Assembly: GCA_039698035.1 (NCBI GenBank) | Contig: JBDKSW010000015.1 | Coordinates: 49,551-113,550, forward strand | DNA length: 64,000 nt | Source: JAJFUI01 sp039698035 | GTDB taxonomy: Bacteria > Planctomycetota > Planctomycetia > Pirellulales > Thermoguttaceae | Direction of reading: 5' to 3' | Shown here: piece by piece, positions 50,191 to 59,495 of the stretch | How positions within the stretch are numbered: position 1 is the first letter of the stretch | Layout: each line of letters starts with the position of its first letter | Made by a program: the position numbers and the translations under genes | The notes under the pieces: generated by a model | Told to the model about the DNA's origin: nothing | Database searches by the model: none | Seen by the model: only the letters and a program-made list of their open reading frames with translations

Positions 50191-52928
50191 GTGGTTCTCC
50201 CTGTGGTCTCGGCGTCTGCCTCGGCCTCTTGTGCCGCGAGACGAAGCCGCGCCGCGACGGATGCCATCAGACGTTCTCGGTCCAATTTCACGTGATACTC
50301 GTCGACGCCCACGCGCCGTCCGTGCTCGACGTCCTCGTCGCTCGCCAGCGACGTGACCGCAATGATCGGCAAGTGGCAAATCGAAGGCGTCTTCCTGACT
50401 CTCTCAGTAAGACCGAATCCGTCCAAGTTCGGCATTTCCAGATCCGTGACGATCAAGTCGCACGGCTTGCCGGGGTGGCAAAGCACGTCCCACGCCACTT
50501 GGCCGTCCTCGCAAGCCAGGACGCGGTAGCCGTCCGCTTCAAGGAATCCGGTCAGTTGCTTGCGAAAGAAGCTGGAATCCTCGGCCAAAAGGATCGTCTT
50601 CTGCTTGGACGGCTCGTCGGATGACCCAAGGTGCGGGGACATGGGGGTGGTCGCCTCGTGCGACGCGGACAACGACGTTTCGTAAAACCACTCGGCATGG
50701 GCCGACCGCGTCAGTTCCAGGAGGTCCAGCAGTCGCGTGACGCGGCCATCGATTACGACCGAGCCGGTCACGCCAGGCTCGCGGAAAGTCGAGGTGTCGA
50801 TGTCCGTGGATACGCTGCGGATGTCGGTCAGTTGCGGCACGATCAGGCCGATTTCTCGCGTGCCGACCCGGAAAACGATGACGTAAAGCCGTTGCTGCTC
50901 GGGCCGAGGCAACGCCCGAAGGTGATTTTCAAGACTCATCAACGTCAACGACGCGCCGCGATATTGGAGCACTTCCTGGCCCCCGACCGCGTCGATTTGG
51001 TCGGCGCGGATTCGCTCGAGCCGCGAGATGAGCCCCATGGGCACGGCGAACTGCTCGGTCGGGGCGTTGGTGAACAGGAGCATCGCCTGGCTGTCGTCTG
51101 CCGTGGCGGCCGCGGCGTCGGCGCTCTCGGAGCGTTCCTTGTCCTCGTGGATGCTCAGCGAGGCCTGCGTTGCCAGGCCGGCGACGTCGAGGATCAGGGC
51201 CACCTGCCCATCGCCAAGAATGGTTGCCCCGGCGAAGCACCGGCAGTCCTTCATGTTCTTGCCCATCGGCTTCACGACAATTTCCTCGGAGTCGTGCAGG
51301 GCGTCGACAATCAGTCCATATCGGAGATGGCCGCTCTCGACGACGATGATATTCGTGTTGGTTGTGGTTTCCGGTTGGTCGACGGCGCCGCTGAGGATGG
51401 CCATCTTCAGGCTCAGCGCGCTGCTGAGCCGAACCAGCGGAAGCAGATTGCCGCGGAGTCGCAGCACCTCGGCGCCGTTGACCCGTTGGAGCTTTTCGGC
51501 GCGCTCGGCCGCCCTGACGCGAACCAACTCGCTGATGCTTGCCTGCGGGATGGCGAAGCGGCCGCTGCCGCATCGCACGATCAAGGAGGGGATGATGGCC
51601 AGGGTCAGAGGGAGCGTCAGGTTGACAGCCGTGCCTTGGCCGACGTGGCTATCGACGTCGACCGTGCCGCCGAGGCGTTCGATGTTGGTGCGGACCACAT
51701 CCATGCCCACCCCGCGCCCGCTGATGTTCGTCAGCTCGTTGGCCGTCGAGAAACCTGGGCGGAAGATGAGCCGGAGGGATTCTCGCTCGCCCATCTCGTG
51801 GGCTTGCTCGGCCGTAATGATTCCATTGGCGATGGCCTTTTGCTTGAGCTTGGCCACGTCGATGCCGGCCCCGTCGTCACGGACGACCATGTGAACCTTG
51901 CCGGCCTGATGGAACGCCTTGAGCAAAATCTTTCCCTTGGGCGACTTGCCGCTGGCGATTCGCTCCTCGGGACTTTCCAGACCATGATCGACCGCATTGC
52001 GGATCAGGTGCGTCAGTGGATCGCCGATCGCCTCGATGATCGATTTGTCCAGTTCCACGTCCTCGCCCTCGACCACGAGGTCGCACTGCTTGCCGAGCGT
52101 GTTGCACAGGTCGCGGACGACACGCGGGAACTTGCTGAAGACGGTCTCGACCACTTGAAGCCGCGTTTGCATGACGGCTTCTTGGATTTCGCTGGTGACC
52201 TGGTTCAGCCGAGCGGAAATCGAATCGAGGTTGCCGCTGTTTTTCGTTCCGACGGTTTGCAGCAATTGGTTCCGTGAAAGAACCAGTTCGCCGGCCAGAT
52301 TCATCAAGTGATCGAGGACGCGGACAGAGACACGGATGTTGGCTTCGACCGCCGGCGTGTGTCCCGTCGTCTTCACCACCACACTGGAGCGGTCCGCCGT
52401 GTCGTTGGCGGGCTCCGAAGTGGCTTGGGCCTGCGTTTGCTCTGGGGCGGGCGCCGGCTCAGAGGCGGCCTCGTCGACAAACGTTTGCACGAGATCGAGC
52501 GTCTGTTCGGGTTGAGTCGTCGTCGGCGCGGCGGGAGCGGCTGGCAGCTGGCCGGCTGCGATGGCCTGTAACTCGGCGACATGGTGCGACACATCGACTT
52601 CGCTCGAGTGGTCGACGTTTTCGACCAGGGAGCGGAGCGTGTCGGCCGCCCGCAGAAGCACGTCCGTGATGCCGCTGTTGGGCACGAGCTCCCGATTGCG
52701 GATGAGATTCAGCACGGTTTCCATTTCGTGCGAAAGATCTTGAATCGTGTTGAGCTGCAAAAAGCCGGCGGTTCCCTTGATGGAGTGGACCGCGCGGAAG
52801 ACCGTGTTGACCAGCTCCACGTCAATCGTCGCGCCATTGGCTTCGATCGCCAGCAACTGACTTTCAATGTTGGCCAAATGGTCGCATGACTCGGCCACGA
52901 ATTCGTCGACGATTTCGCGTTCGTCCAT
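50187..52928 (-). CDS. cheA: Hybrid chemotaxis histidine kinase CheA with two CheW domains and a receiver
   Basis: 913 residues. HPt domain with phospho-His H48 (VFRAVHSIKGTAGF). A Pro/Ala/Glu-rich linker (about 125-195) stands where the P2 domain would be. Dimerisation (about 200-265), ATPase (N-box HLIRNAVDHGLES about 307-319, DDGAGID 351-357, GRGVGMDVV 404-412). First CheW-like domain about 440-590, second about 610-745, then a receiver domain (775-895) with D829 in LIVTDLEMPNLDGFG and K881. An extra CheW-like domain and the attached receiver differ from the classical CheA. The latter may act as a phosphate sink. Confidence 0.95.
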   Translation of the reverse strand: MDEREIVDEFVAESCDHLANIESQLLAIEANGATIDVELVNTVFRAVHSIKGTAGFLQLNTIQDLSHEMETVLNLIRNRELVPNSGITDVLLRAADTLRSLVENVDHSSEVDVSHHVAELQAIAAGQLPAAPAAPTTTQPEQTLDLVQTFVDEAASEPAPAPEQTQAQATSEPANDTADRSSVVVKTTGHTPAVEANIRVSVRVLDHLMNLAGELVLSRNQLLQTVGTKNSGNLDSISARLNQVTSEIQEAVMQTRLQVVETVFSKFPRVVRDLCNTLGKQCDLVVEGEDVELDKSIIEAIGDPLTHLIRNAVDHGLESPEERIASGKSPKGKILLKAFHQAGKVHMVVRDDGAGIDVAKLKQKAIANGIITAEQAHEMGERESLRLIFRPGFSTANELTNISGRGVGMDVVRTNIERLGGTVDVDSHVGQGTAVNLTLPLTLAIIPSLIVRCGSGRFAIPQASISELVRVRAAERAEKLQRVNGAEVLRLRGNLLPLVRLSSALSLKMAILSGAVDQPETTTNTNIIVVESGHLRYGLIVDALHDSEEIVVKPMGKNMKDCRCFAGATILGDGQVALILDVAGLATQASLSIHEDKERSESADAAAATADDSQAMLLFTNAPTEQFAVPMGLISRLERIRADQIDAVGGQEVLQYRGASLTLMSLENHLRALPRPEQQRLYVIVFRVGTREIGLIVPQLTDIRSVSTDIDTSTFREPGVTGSVVIDGRVTRLLDLLELTRSAHAEWFYETSLSASHEATTPMSPHLGSSDEPSKQKTILLAEDSSFFRKQLTGFLEADGYRVLACEDGQVAWDVLCHPGKPCDLIVTDLEMPNLDGFGLTERVRKTPSICHLPIIAVTSLASDEDVEHGRRVGVDEYHVKLDRERLMASVAARLRLAAQEAEADAETTGRTT

Positions 52929-53021
52929 TGTTGTGCTCCGACGTATCTATTGGCTGGGTTGGCTCCGTTGTCGCGGCGGCCAGAGCGTCTGGACGCCGTT
53001 GCCCGGGTGGGTGGCAGGAGC

Positions 53022-53507
53022 TCAGGTTCCTTGACGGTTGGTTTCGGCCCTCTCGACTAACGCCACTTCAACCGCGACGTCGCCCCACGGGCAGCCGTAG
53101 GGAATGCAGATGGAAATGGCGTCTTGTGGAAATCTCAGCACCAACTGCTTTCCGACGACCGTCATGGGCAGGCTCAGATCGAGGGCCAGATGTTCGAGCT
53201 TGGCCTTGGCGGCGCCGGCGATGATGTTCGTCAACTCGCCGACGGCGTCGGTCACGTCGCTGTTGATCTCGGCAGGCTGGTCGCCGAGCATCGCGCCGGT
53301 GGCCGCAAGAGCGGCTTCCTGGCTGAGGCTCAAGACGACGGTGCCGCGAGCCTTTTTCGACGAGAGGCCAATGACGCCGCTTACTTCGTGTTGAGGCTGC
53401 GTGCCCTCTTTCGCAAACGTCTCCCTAGGAGTCAGCTTGCAATTGAGCATGGCGTCGAACGTTGACACGGCCGCTGTCACAAAGTGGTCGAGATAGTCTT
53501 GGTTCAT
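53022..53507 (-). CDS. cheX: CheX/CheC-like CheY-phosphate phosphatase
   Basis: 161 residues from ATG 53507. The phosphatase motif ExxN is E91-L-T-N94 in DAVGELTNIIAGAAKAKLEH, one copy only, as in CheX. Strands such as KKARGTVVLSLSQEAALAAT complete the fold. It should dephosphorylate CheY-P or a receiver domain. It lies between cheY and cheA, with a 440-base gap on the cheY side that holds no gene. Confidence 0.85.
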   Translation of the reverse strand: MNQDYLDHFVTAAVSTFDAMLNCKLTPRETFAKEGTQPQHEVSGVIGLSSKKARGTVVLSLSQEAALAATGAMLGDQPAEINSDVTDAVGELTNIIAGAAKAKLEHLALDLSLPMTVVGKQLVLRFPQDAISICIPYGCPWGDVAVEVALVERAETNRQGT

Positions 53508-53946
53508 CAGTGCGACCAGGGCGTCGGCAAGCGGCCGGTGTGCCTGGCTCCATGTTGGCTTGAGTGCAAAAGCACCTTTGGAAGGACATTGATCTAGAGA
53601 AAGATAGGTTACGAATTGTGCGCGGTGCGCAGAGCCGGTCGCCAGGGCGAAAATGGAGACATCGCCCCGCGGCAGCCGCCAATTGCGGCGCGAAGGAATC
53701 GGAGTGCGCCGCGGCAGACGGTGGAATAGCGTCTGGAAACGGTGACTTGTCACGTGGCCTGGAACGCCATCCGGAAGAGCATGGCTCAGCCGCGAGAAGC
53801 AACGCGCCAAGCGAATCCGCCGCGCGTTCGGCCTGCGGCGAATAGGCCGCGGGACGGTCGTGCCTTGCGGCGAGATGTCGTGATCGTGGAGGGCTGTCGG
53901 GCCGCGAAGCCCTTGGCGGCAGTCCTCATCCAGGTCGGATCGTGCG
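53508..53946. other. Gene-free gap between cheX and cheY (439 bases)
   Basis: I find no convincing reading frame, hairpin with T-tract or promoter here. Open frames on either strand lack coding features. The gap is long for an operon, so cheX and the genes after it may have their own promoter, which I could not locate. Confidence 0.5.
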
Positions 53947-54390
53947 CTAAGAGATCCGCTTGCCCCAAGTTCCCTTTGGCGTCGAGTGGGAAACAAACTG
54001 GGGATGCCAGCCGGCGGAACTGCCGCCCGATTTCGCGGCGATATGGTTGTTGAGCATCTCGCGAAGCTTGTTTTGGTCGAACGGCTTCACAAGGTAGTCG
54101 GTGGCGCCGGCGAAGATGGCGTCCGCGATACGCTCCTTTTCGCCTTCGGTCGTGATCATGATGATCGGAATGGTCGAGCCCATGGCGCGAATCTCACGGA
54201 CCACGTCCAAGCCGGTCTTGTTGGGCATGTTCCAATCGGTGAGCACGAGATCGTACTGGTCCGCCTTGAACAGCGAGACAGCTTCCTCGCCGTCTGCCGC
54301 CTCGGTTGCCAACTGGACGCCGACGTCCTCTAGGAGGCGGCGAATGATCTTCCTCATGACAGCGGAATCGTCGGCAAGCAAGACTTTCAT
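53947..54390 (-). CDS. cheY: CheY-type response regulator
   Basis: 147 residues from ATG 54390. Single receiver domain: D7/D8, phospho-acceptor D52 (LVLTDWNMPNKTG), T80 and K102 (TDYLVKPFDQNKL). A 25-residue tail (SGGSSAGWHPQFVSHSTPKG) follows. It is the first gene of the chemotaxis operon and the probable target of CheA and CheX. A longer reading to 54498 would start upstream of or at the predicted transcript start. Confidence 0.93.
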   Translation of the reverse strand: MKVLLADDSAVMRKIIRRLLEDVGVQLATEAADGEEAVSLFKADQYDLVLTDWNMPNKTGLDVVREIRAMGSTIPIIMITTEGEKERIADAIFAGATDYLVKPFDQNKLREMLNNHIAAKSGGSSAGWHPQFVSHSTPKGTWGKRIS

Positions 54391-54796
54391 GGACGGAATC
54401 CTCGTTGTGTCATCTCTGCCGCGTCTCTTGCGGTGCTTTACTGGCTCTGCTCCGAGCGCTGCCGGAGGCGATCGAACCGTGAGGGGATTGCGAGCCATAG
54501 CCCGACTAATGCATAGGTTGCCGGAAATCGCGTGTCAATTGTCTGCGGCAATTGGGCATATAAATTGACGGCGCAACTGGGATGTTCGCGCTATCCGGTG
54601 CAATCGGCCTTTCGGCGGCGCGGCGTTCCCGGGTTTTGTGGGGTAAGCCCGGCGAGGACCAAGGATTCTTGCCAGCGCGCGTGGTCGCGGCGGATGCGAC
54701 AAGCGTTCTGTTGCGTCCTGCATTGCCACGGGACTGCGCATGGCCGACAGACTCGGCTGGAACGGCCGCGCTTGCGGTGAGATCAGGACGACGGCA
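54391..54796. other. Gene-free gap upstream of the chemotaxis operon (406 bases)
   Basis: It holds the candidate operon promoter (54510-54538) and two CAATTG words (54536-54541 and 54549-54554). I see no supported gene; short open frames overlap both directions without recognisable product. Confidence 0.5.
54510..54538 (-). promoter_or_regulatory. Promoter of the chemotaxis operon
   Basis: On the minus strand TTGACA (54538-54533, perfect -35), 17 bases, TATGCA (54515-54510). The leader to ATG 54390 is about 110 bases. CAATTG words at 54536-54541 and 54549-54554 overlap and flank the -35 box and could be a regulator site. Confidence 0.55.
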
Positions 54797-55693
54797 TCAA
54801 CGACGTTCGGACGCCGTTTCAGGACGCGCGGCCATCGACGTTTTCTGCCCGAGCCGGCCGGCCAGTTCCGAAAAGTCCGAACGGACCTTCGGCGAGACCC
54901 GATGAAGTTTTGTGGCCAGCATCTGCACCTTGCCAGGATTGACTTCGGCGGTGCGTGAAAGGCTGGCCACGAATCCGGCTGTGAGCAGGAAGTTCGAGTC
55001 GGCCGTTTGGCCGATCAACGGGGCAATGGTCTTCGTCAGCAGCTCGGCGCCTGCCGGCGCGACATTCAAGAAGAGGTCCAGTCGGCTGGCGATGTAGCAG
55101 CGATGGTTGGTCTGTCGCACGTAGGCCGTCTTGAGGACCAGGACGCCACGCCCTTGGATGGGTCGCGCCAGCAACGGTCCGTCGTAAACGCCATCGACGT
55201 AGACAACGTGCGTGTCGGGGCTGCGGTAGACGAACGAGACGTCGCCGGCCGCGCCCGACTGCTCGGCGATGGAAAATTGCCCGTCGCCCGTTTGCCGCAA
55301 CTGAAGCCGACTGGCTTTCAACACCTCCCAGGTGTTGACCACGACGTCGGGATGCTGCAATACGAACAGATACATGTTCGGATCGCAGTCGATCACCTTG
55401 GTTGGCAGCCGGCGAAAGATGCTGATGTTTGTCAACACGGCGCGCACCTTGGCGCGATCGGCCTCGGCGAGTTTTTCCAGAGGAATGCCTCGGATGGCGT
55501 CCTGCCGAGCGCGGTCGCTCGTGCTGGCCTCGGACGAGGCGAACGGCAGCGACGACGGCTGGGCGGCGCCGGCCGCGGTTGTCCATATGCATGCACAGAC
55601 CAAAGCGGTCGCCATGACTCCAAGAGGCAAGGCCCGCGACTTTCGAGTCCCAGGGACTGGGGCTTCCGTGGGCATCTGGCTCAAACGGACCAT
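54797..55693 (-). CDS. Secreted protein of unknown function
   Basis: 298 residues from ATG 55693 with a GGGGGAG ribosome site (ATG 55675 possible). A signal peptide lies at about 22-44 (ALPLGVMATALVCACIWTTA, cut after AAGAA). The mature part has TNISIFRRLPTKVIDCDPNM, LFVLQHPDVVVNTWEVLKAS and TAYVRQTNHRCYIASRLDLF, a pattern I cannot place in a family. No catalytic motif is evident. It lies between the chemotaxis operon and a cold-shock gene, all on the minus strand, but the terminator at 55855 separates it from the latter. Confidence 0.7.
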   Translation of the reverse strand: MVRLSQMPTEAPVPGTRKSRALPLGVMATALVCACIWTTAAGAAQPSSLPFASSEASTSDRARQDAIRGIPLEKLAEADRAKVRAVLTNISIFRRLPTKVIDCDPNMYLFVLQHPDVVVNTWEVLKASRLQLRQTGDGQFSIAEQSGAAGDVSFVYRSPDTHVVYVDGVYDGPLLARPIQGRGVLVLKTAYVRQTNHRCYIASRLDLFLNVAPAGAELLTKTIAPLIGQTADSNFLLTAGFVASLSRTAEVNPGKVQMLATKLHRVSPKVRSDFSELAGRLGQKTSMAARPETASERR

Positions 55694-55854
55694 CTCTCCC
55701 CCTGACGGGACAGTCGTAACGGCCGGCCGATGGCTGAAATAGGCGACGAGGACCTTCCCTGAGTATTCGGTTCAGAGAGACGTTTCGGACCAGTGAAACT
55801 TTGGCAACATGGCGGGGCTGGGGTGAATGGCAACAGTGGGGGCCGGTGTCGCGC

Positions 55855-55892
55855 AAAAAAAACGGCCCCCGGGGAAAGACTCCCCAGAGGCC
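55855..55892 (-). terminator. Intrinsic terminator of the cold-shock gene
   Basis: On the minus strand a GGCC.C..GGGGA / TCCCC.G.GGCC stem (55892-55864) is followed by eight T (55862-55855). It ends 26 bases after the cold-shock gene stop. Confidence 0.85.
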
Positions 55893-55917
55893 TTTTGGCT
55901 TCGATCGCCGTCCGTGG

Positions 55918-56115
55918 TCAGATGACCTTGACGTTCTCGGCGCGCGGACCCTTCGGTCCACGACCTTCGCTGAACTCGACCCGCTGTCCCTCGCGCAGCT
56001 CCTCGATGCTGATGCCATCCAGGGCCGAATGGTGGAAGAACAACTCACCACGCTCGCCTTGAATGAATCCAAAACCCTTGTCCATGATCAACTTCTTGAT
56101 CGTACCCTGCGGCAT
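55918..56115 (-). CDS. Cold-shock domain protein
   Basis: 65 residues from ATG 56115 with GAGGAGG upstream. The RNA-binding motifs are KGFGFI (13-18) and ELFFHHS (24-30), as in CspA. It ends with the family end GPRAENVKVI. It binds single-stranded RNA and DNA and may act as an RNA chaperone. Followed by a strong terminator, so it is a single-gene unit. A longer upstream reading MLPGASFGPRSS is not conserved. Confidence 0.95.
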   Translation of the reverse strand: MPQGTIKKLIMDKGFGFIQGERGELFFHHSALDGISIEELREGQRVEFSEGRGPKGPRAENVKVI

Positions 56116-56457
56116 GACTGCCACCTCCTCGAAAAACGGAACGTAAACACAATAGGGCCGTGGTCTAGCGTCTGCTCTCCCCCCTTCCGCATACGACGAC
56201 CTCGGTCCAAACGATGCACCGGGGAGCAAATCAACCGCAATCGAAGAGCCGCATCGAAAAGAACGCCGCTACAGCGAAACGCAGTGTGACCGATCTGAGC
56301 CCTCGGAAGGAGATGAGGACTCTATCTCCGCCACCCCAACTACCCAGGATTATACCCCAGTCGCAATGGGAGCGGGAAGAGGGGACGTTGCGATTTTTTC
56401 TTCCGAGGTCCGATGTGGTTGGTAATGCCATGGGGCCTGGAGTTTGGAAGCCGCGGG
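56116..56457. other. Gene-free gap upstream of the cold-shock gene (342 bases)
   Basis: No supported gene. The cold-shock promoter and a possible long untranslated leader should lie here but I cannot mark boxes with confidence. A TCGCAA...TTGCGA pair followed by six T (56361-56399) resembles a weak terminator on the plus strand, where no gene precedes it. Confidence 0.45.
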
Positions 56458-57600
56458 TCATTTCCAGAGGGAATCGGCCATTCCGACGGCCGGCGGCACG
56501 AAAATCATCAGCGGCAGCCAGGCCGCCAAGGCGGGGGTTAAGAACCAGGAGGAGGTCCCCAGGTACTGGCACCCCTGAACGACCAACATGAAAAGGGCCG
56601 TCACGCCGATACACATCCCAATCGCGATGAACACGTTCCGGCTCTCGCGGCTGAAGAGCAGCGGCAAGCCCAACATCAGCAACGTGACGTCCAACAGCGG
56701 TTGAACCGCCCTTGCGTGAATTGCCACGCGCACATCGGCCCCGAAGTTCAGGCTTGGGTTCTGCAACGCCCGGGCCAGCTGTGCCGTGGACGAGAATTGC
56801 CGAAACGTATTGCGGGCGGTCAACTGGTCGAACTCAACGTCGCTGGCCAAGAAACACTCATCGCCGTGGAGCCAGTCGGGGGCATCTTTCGGTGTGATCA
56901 GGACCTGCCGTTTTCCCTGGTAGAGCGAGCTGCGGCCTTCGAGGTTCTTCGGCTCTCGAACGCCTACGAGAAGGTAGCCTGCTGGGCGCGTGCCCTCGGC
57001 CGTCTTCCAGTAGGCGTTCTCGGCCGAGAGCCTTCGACAGTCGGGCCATCGCAGCGAGGCAGGCAGCCGGAAGTCGGGCTCCTCGATCCGCTGATGGTCG
57101 GCGTAGGTGTGGCCGCCGCCCAGCAGCACGTCGGTTTGTCCGTCGCAGCGCTGAACGAGCACCTGCGGCTGGTCGCCCAACGGGTCCTGGGGCCGCCGAG
57201 CCAGTTCGCGCCGGTGGCGAGGAATGAGCGTCTCGCGGTTGATCGCCGAGAGGACGCTGACCGTGGCCACGGCGCAGATCAGCGGCAGCAGCACGCGAAT
57301 CCTCGGCACGCCGGCCGCCATCAAAGCCGTCATCTCCTGGTGCCGCTGGATCCAGGCGATGGTGAACATGGCCGAGGCCATCGCCAAGAAACCGCTCGTG
57401 TAATCGAAAAACGCGATGGCCTTGTAGGAGTAGAACCGGATGACAAACAGGAGCAGGCCGCCGACCTTCTCGCCGGAAACCCGAAACTCTTCGAGATTCG
57501 TCGTCAGATCCAAGACGACGTACAGACCCATCAGCGTGGCGAAGCAGATGACAAACGTCTGCACGTATTTTTGGAGCAGGTATCGATCGATGATCGTCAT
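56458..57600 (-). CDS. LptF/LptG-family lipopolysaccharide-export permease
   Basis: 380 residues from ATG 57600 (57612 possible). The beginning TIIDRYLLQKYVQTFVICFA and helices at about 15-35, 55-75 and 100-120, then a large periplasmic part and three C-terminal helices (PLLDVTLLMLGLPLLFSRES), match YjgP/YjgQ proteins. These pull lipopolysaccharide from the inner membrane together with the LptB ATPase. Only one is here, so the partner is elsewhere or the protein is a distant relative with another lipid cargo. Confidence 0.85.
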   Translation of the reverse strand: MTIIDRYLLQKYVQTFVICFATLMGLYVVLDLTTNLEEFRVSGEKVGGLLLFVIRFYSYKAIAFFDYTSGFLAMASAMFTIAWIQRHQEMTALMAAGVPRIRVLLPLICAVATVSVLSAINRETLIPRHRRELARRPQDPLGDQPQVLVQRCDGQTDVLLGGGHTYADHQRIEEPDFRLPASLRWPDCRRLSAENAYWKTAEGTRPAGYLLVGVREPKNLEGRSSLYQGKRQVLITPKDAPDWLHGDECFLASDVEFDQLTARNTFRQFSSTAQLARALQNPSLNFGADVRVAIHARAVQPLLDVTLLMLGLPLLFSRESRNVFIAIGMCIGVTALFMLVVQGCQYLGTSSWFLTPALAAWLPLMIFVPPAVGMADSLWK

Positions 57601-57689
57601 GGCGGGCAGCATAGGAGAACTTGGGCGGATGGGTCAAGCCGAGTTGCCCCGCTGGAGCCGCCGTGGTCGGTTCGGTAAACTGGGAGGCT

Positions 57690-58445
57690 ATGAGCCGCTT
57701 TTGGCGCAATGTCCGTGGCCTCTGGACGGCCGGCCTTGGCCTGCTATTCCCGCCGCGGTGCGTTTCTTGCGGCGAGGAGATGCTGCCCGGTCCATTTGGC
57801 AGTGAGGCGCCGGTGCCGCTCTGCAACGGATGCTTGGCCATTTTCGGCCCGGCCGATTGGAACGGCTGCTGGCGTTGCGGCACCAAGCTGTCGGGAGAGC
57901 TCCCGCTGGCCGACGGTTGTCCCCGATGCAGGAAAACGCGGCTGCATTTCGACACGGTTGTCGCCCTGGGCGGCTATCATACGGGCCTTCGAGACGCGGT
58001 TCTGCGGATGAAACGCCCGGCCCACGAGCCACTCTCCTATACCTTGGGCCAGCTTCTGGCCGAGCGTCACGGGGAGCGGCTGGCCGAAATTGACGCCAAC
58101 CTGATTGTGCCAATCCCGATGTTTTGGCGGCGACGGCTCGGGCGTGGCGTCAACAGTCCTGAGGTGCTGGCCCGGTGCCTTGGTCAATCACTGGCGACGC
58201 CGGTTCGGCCGCGCCTTTTGGTTCGTTGCCGCAACACGGCGCCCCAGGGCCATTTAACGCCGGCTCGCCGGCTGGAAAACGTGCGGGGCGCGTTTCATGT
58301 GCGCCGGCCCGACGCCGTTCAAAATGCTCGCATCCTGTTGGTCGACGACGTCTTGACCACCGGCGCCACATGTGGCGAGGCCGCCAAGATGCTCAAAAAG
58401 GCCGGGGCCGCGATGGTCGCCGTGGCCGTCGTGGCCCGGGCCTGA
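57690..58445 (+). CDS. comF: ComF-family phosphoribosyltransferase-like protein
   Basis: 251 residues from ATG 57690 with GGGAGG upstream. The N-terminal zinc-finger-like cysteines are CVSCGEEM, LCNGC, CWRCG and CPRC. The C-terminal PRT domain has ILLVDDVLTTGATCGEAAKM, the PRPP-binding loop. ComF proteins help natural DNA uptake in some bacteria, while the exact reaction remains open. The gene is divergent from the LptF/G gene. Confidence 0.9.
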   Translation: MSRFWRNVRGLWTAGLGLLFPPRCVSCGEEMLPGPFGSEAPVPLCNGCLAIFGPADWNGCWRCGTKLSGELPLADGCPRCRKTRLHFDTVVALGGYHTGLRDAVLRMKRPAHEPLSYTLGQLLAERHGERLAEIDANLIVPIPMFWRRRLGRGVNSPEVLARCLGQSLATPVRPRLLVRCRNTAPQGHLTPARRLENVRGAFHVRRPDAVQNARILLVDDVLTTGATCGEAAKMLKKAGAAMVAVAVVARA

Positions 58446-58547
58446 GGCGACGGGGGCCATTGCGTTGCCCTAGCTCCGGCCCTGGCTTCCCGACTTAACC
58501 ATCAATGGCCACTTGTTGACGCCGCGGAAATCGGCACAATACCAAGC

Positions 58548-59447
58548 ATGAACAATGACCTCCAAACGCGTTCTGGGCGAGGCCAATCTCCCCCCGCTCG
58601 CCCTTTCCGCCGTGCCGTGCTGCGAGGGCTGGCCGTCTTGTGCCCGCCTCTGTTGACCGTCTTGATCGTCGTCTGGGCGATCAACACCACGAAAAGCTAT
58701 TTCTTAGAACCGGTTACCGGCTGGGCACGCGAGGCGCTCGTCTGGACTTTCAAGGACGTCCAAGAGAACCTGCCGCTGATATCGCCAAAGGCCAAGACGG
58801 CGCAGCTCGATGGGCGAAAGTACCATCAACTCGACAATGGCACGTTCATTCCGGAAGAGGTCTTTGACCTCGTCGAAAAGAAGTCGGAGGAACCGCTGCC
58901 GGCCACGGGCGACGGCTTCTACCGTCGCTACGTCGATCTGACCTACCTCCGGCCCTACTGCACCATCCCGTTCTTCCTGGCCGTTTTCATCCTGCTGCTC
59001 TATTTCCTCGGCAAGTTTATGGCGGCCGGCATCGGTCGATTTTTCGCCGATGTGTTTGAACGTTGGGTCTCGCGAGTGCCCGGCGTTCGGACCGTTTATA
59101 ACTCGATCAAGAAGGTTACCGACTTTCTGTTTGGACCGCAAAACGTCCGCTTCACACGCATCGTGGCGGTCGAGTTTCCGCGGCGTGGCATCTGGTCGAT
59201 GGGCTTCGTTACCAGCGAGCAGTTCACGGCGATTGCCAACGTGGCCGGCGAGCCGATTTTCACCGTCTTGATCCCCTACTCGCCCATCCCGCACAGCGGC
59301 TGTACGATCAGCGTCCGCCGCAGCGAGTGCATCGAGTTGAACGTGACGTTCGATCAAGCGTGCCAATTTATTTTCAGTTGCGGCGTTGTCGTTCCGCCCG
59401 AGCAGCTTCCTCCGCAAGTCCAATCGCAACCGGCCACCGAGAGCTGA
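58548..59447 (+). CDS. DUF502 membrane protein
   Basis: 299 residues. Two membrane helices: about 24-46 (VLRGLAVLCPPLLTVLIVVW) and about 137-158 (YCTIPFFLAVFILLLYFLG). The family blocks RVPGVRTVYNSIKKVTDFLF and FTRIVAVEFPRRGIWSMGFV confirm DUF502. No function is established for the family; plant relatives (COV1-like) affect trafficking. A planctomycete-typical insertion lies between the helices. It is 48 bases before hemC on the same strand, probably co-transcribed. Confidence 0.85.
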   Translation: MNNDLQTRSGRGQSPPARPFRRAVLRGLAVLCPPLLTVLIVVWAINTTKSYFLEPVTGWAREALVWTFKDVQENLPLISPKAKTAQLDGRKYHQLDNGTFIPEEVFDLVEKKSEEPLPATGDGFYRRYVDLTYLRPYCTIPFFLAVFILLLYFLGKFMAAGIGRFFADVFERWVSRVPGVRTVYNSIKKVTDFLFGPQNVRFTRIVAVEFPRRGIWSMGFVTSEQFTAIANVAGEPIFTVLIPYSPIPHSGCTISVRRSECIELNVTFDQACQFIFSCGVVVPPEQLPPQVQSQPATES

Positions 59448-59495
59448 CCGAGTTGGCTGCGACCTTCGCTCTCGACTCTCAACTGCAACGCTCCA

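Noticed and set aside
54819..56072. 417-codon open frame on the minus strand
   Set aside because: It runs across the cold-shock gene, its terminator and the secreted protein in another frame, so cannot be a real gene alongside them.
56361..56399. TCGCAA/TTGCGA pair followed by six T as a terminator
   Set aside because: Only six paired bases around a 21-base loop, with no plus-strand gene upstream.
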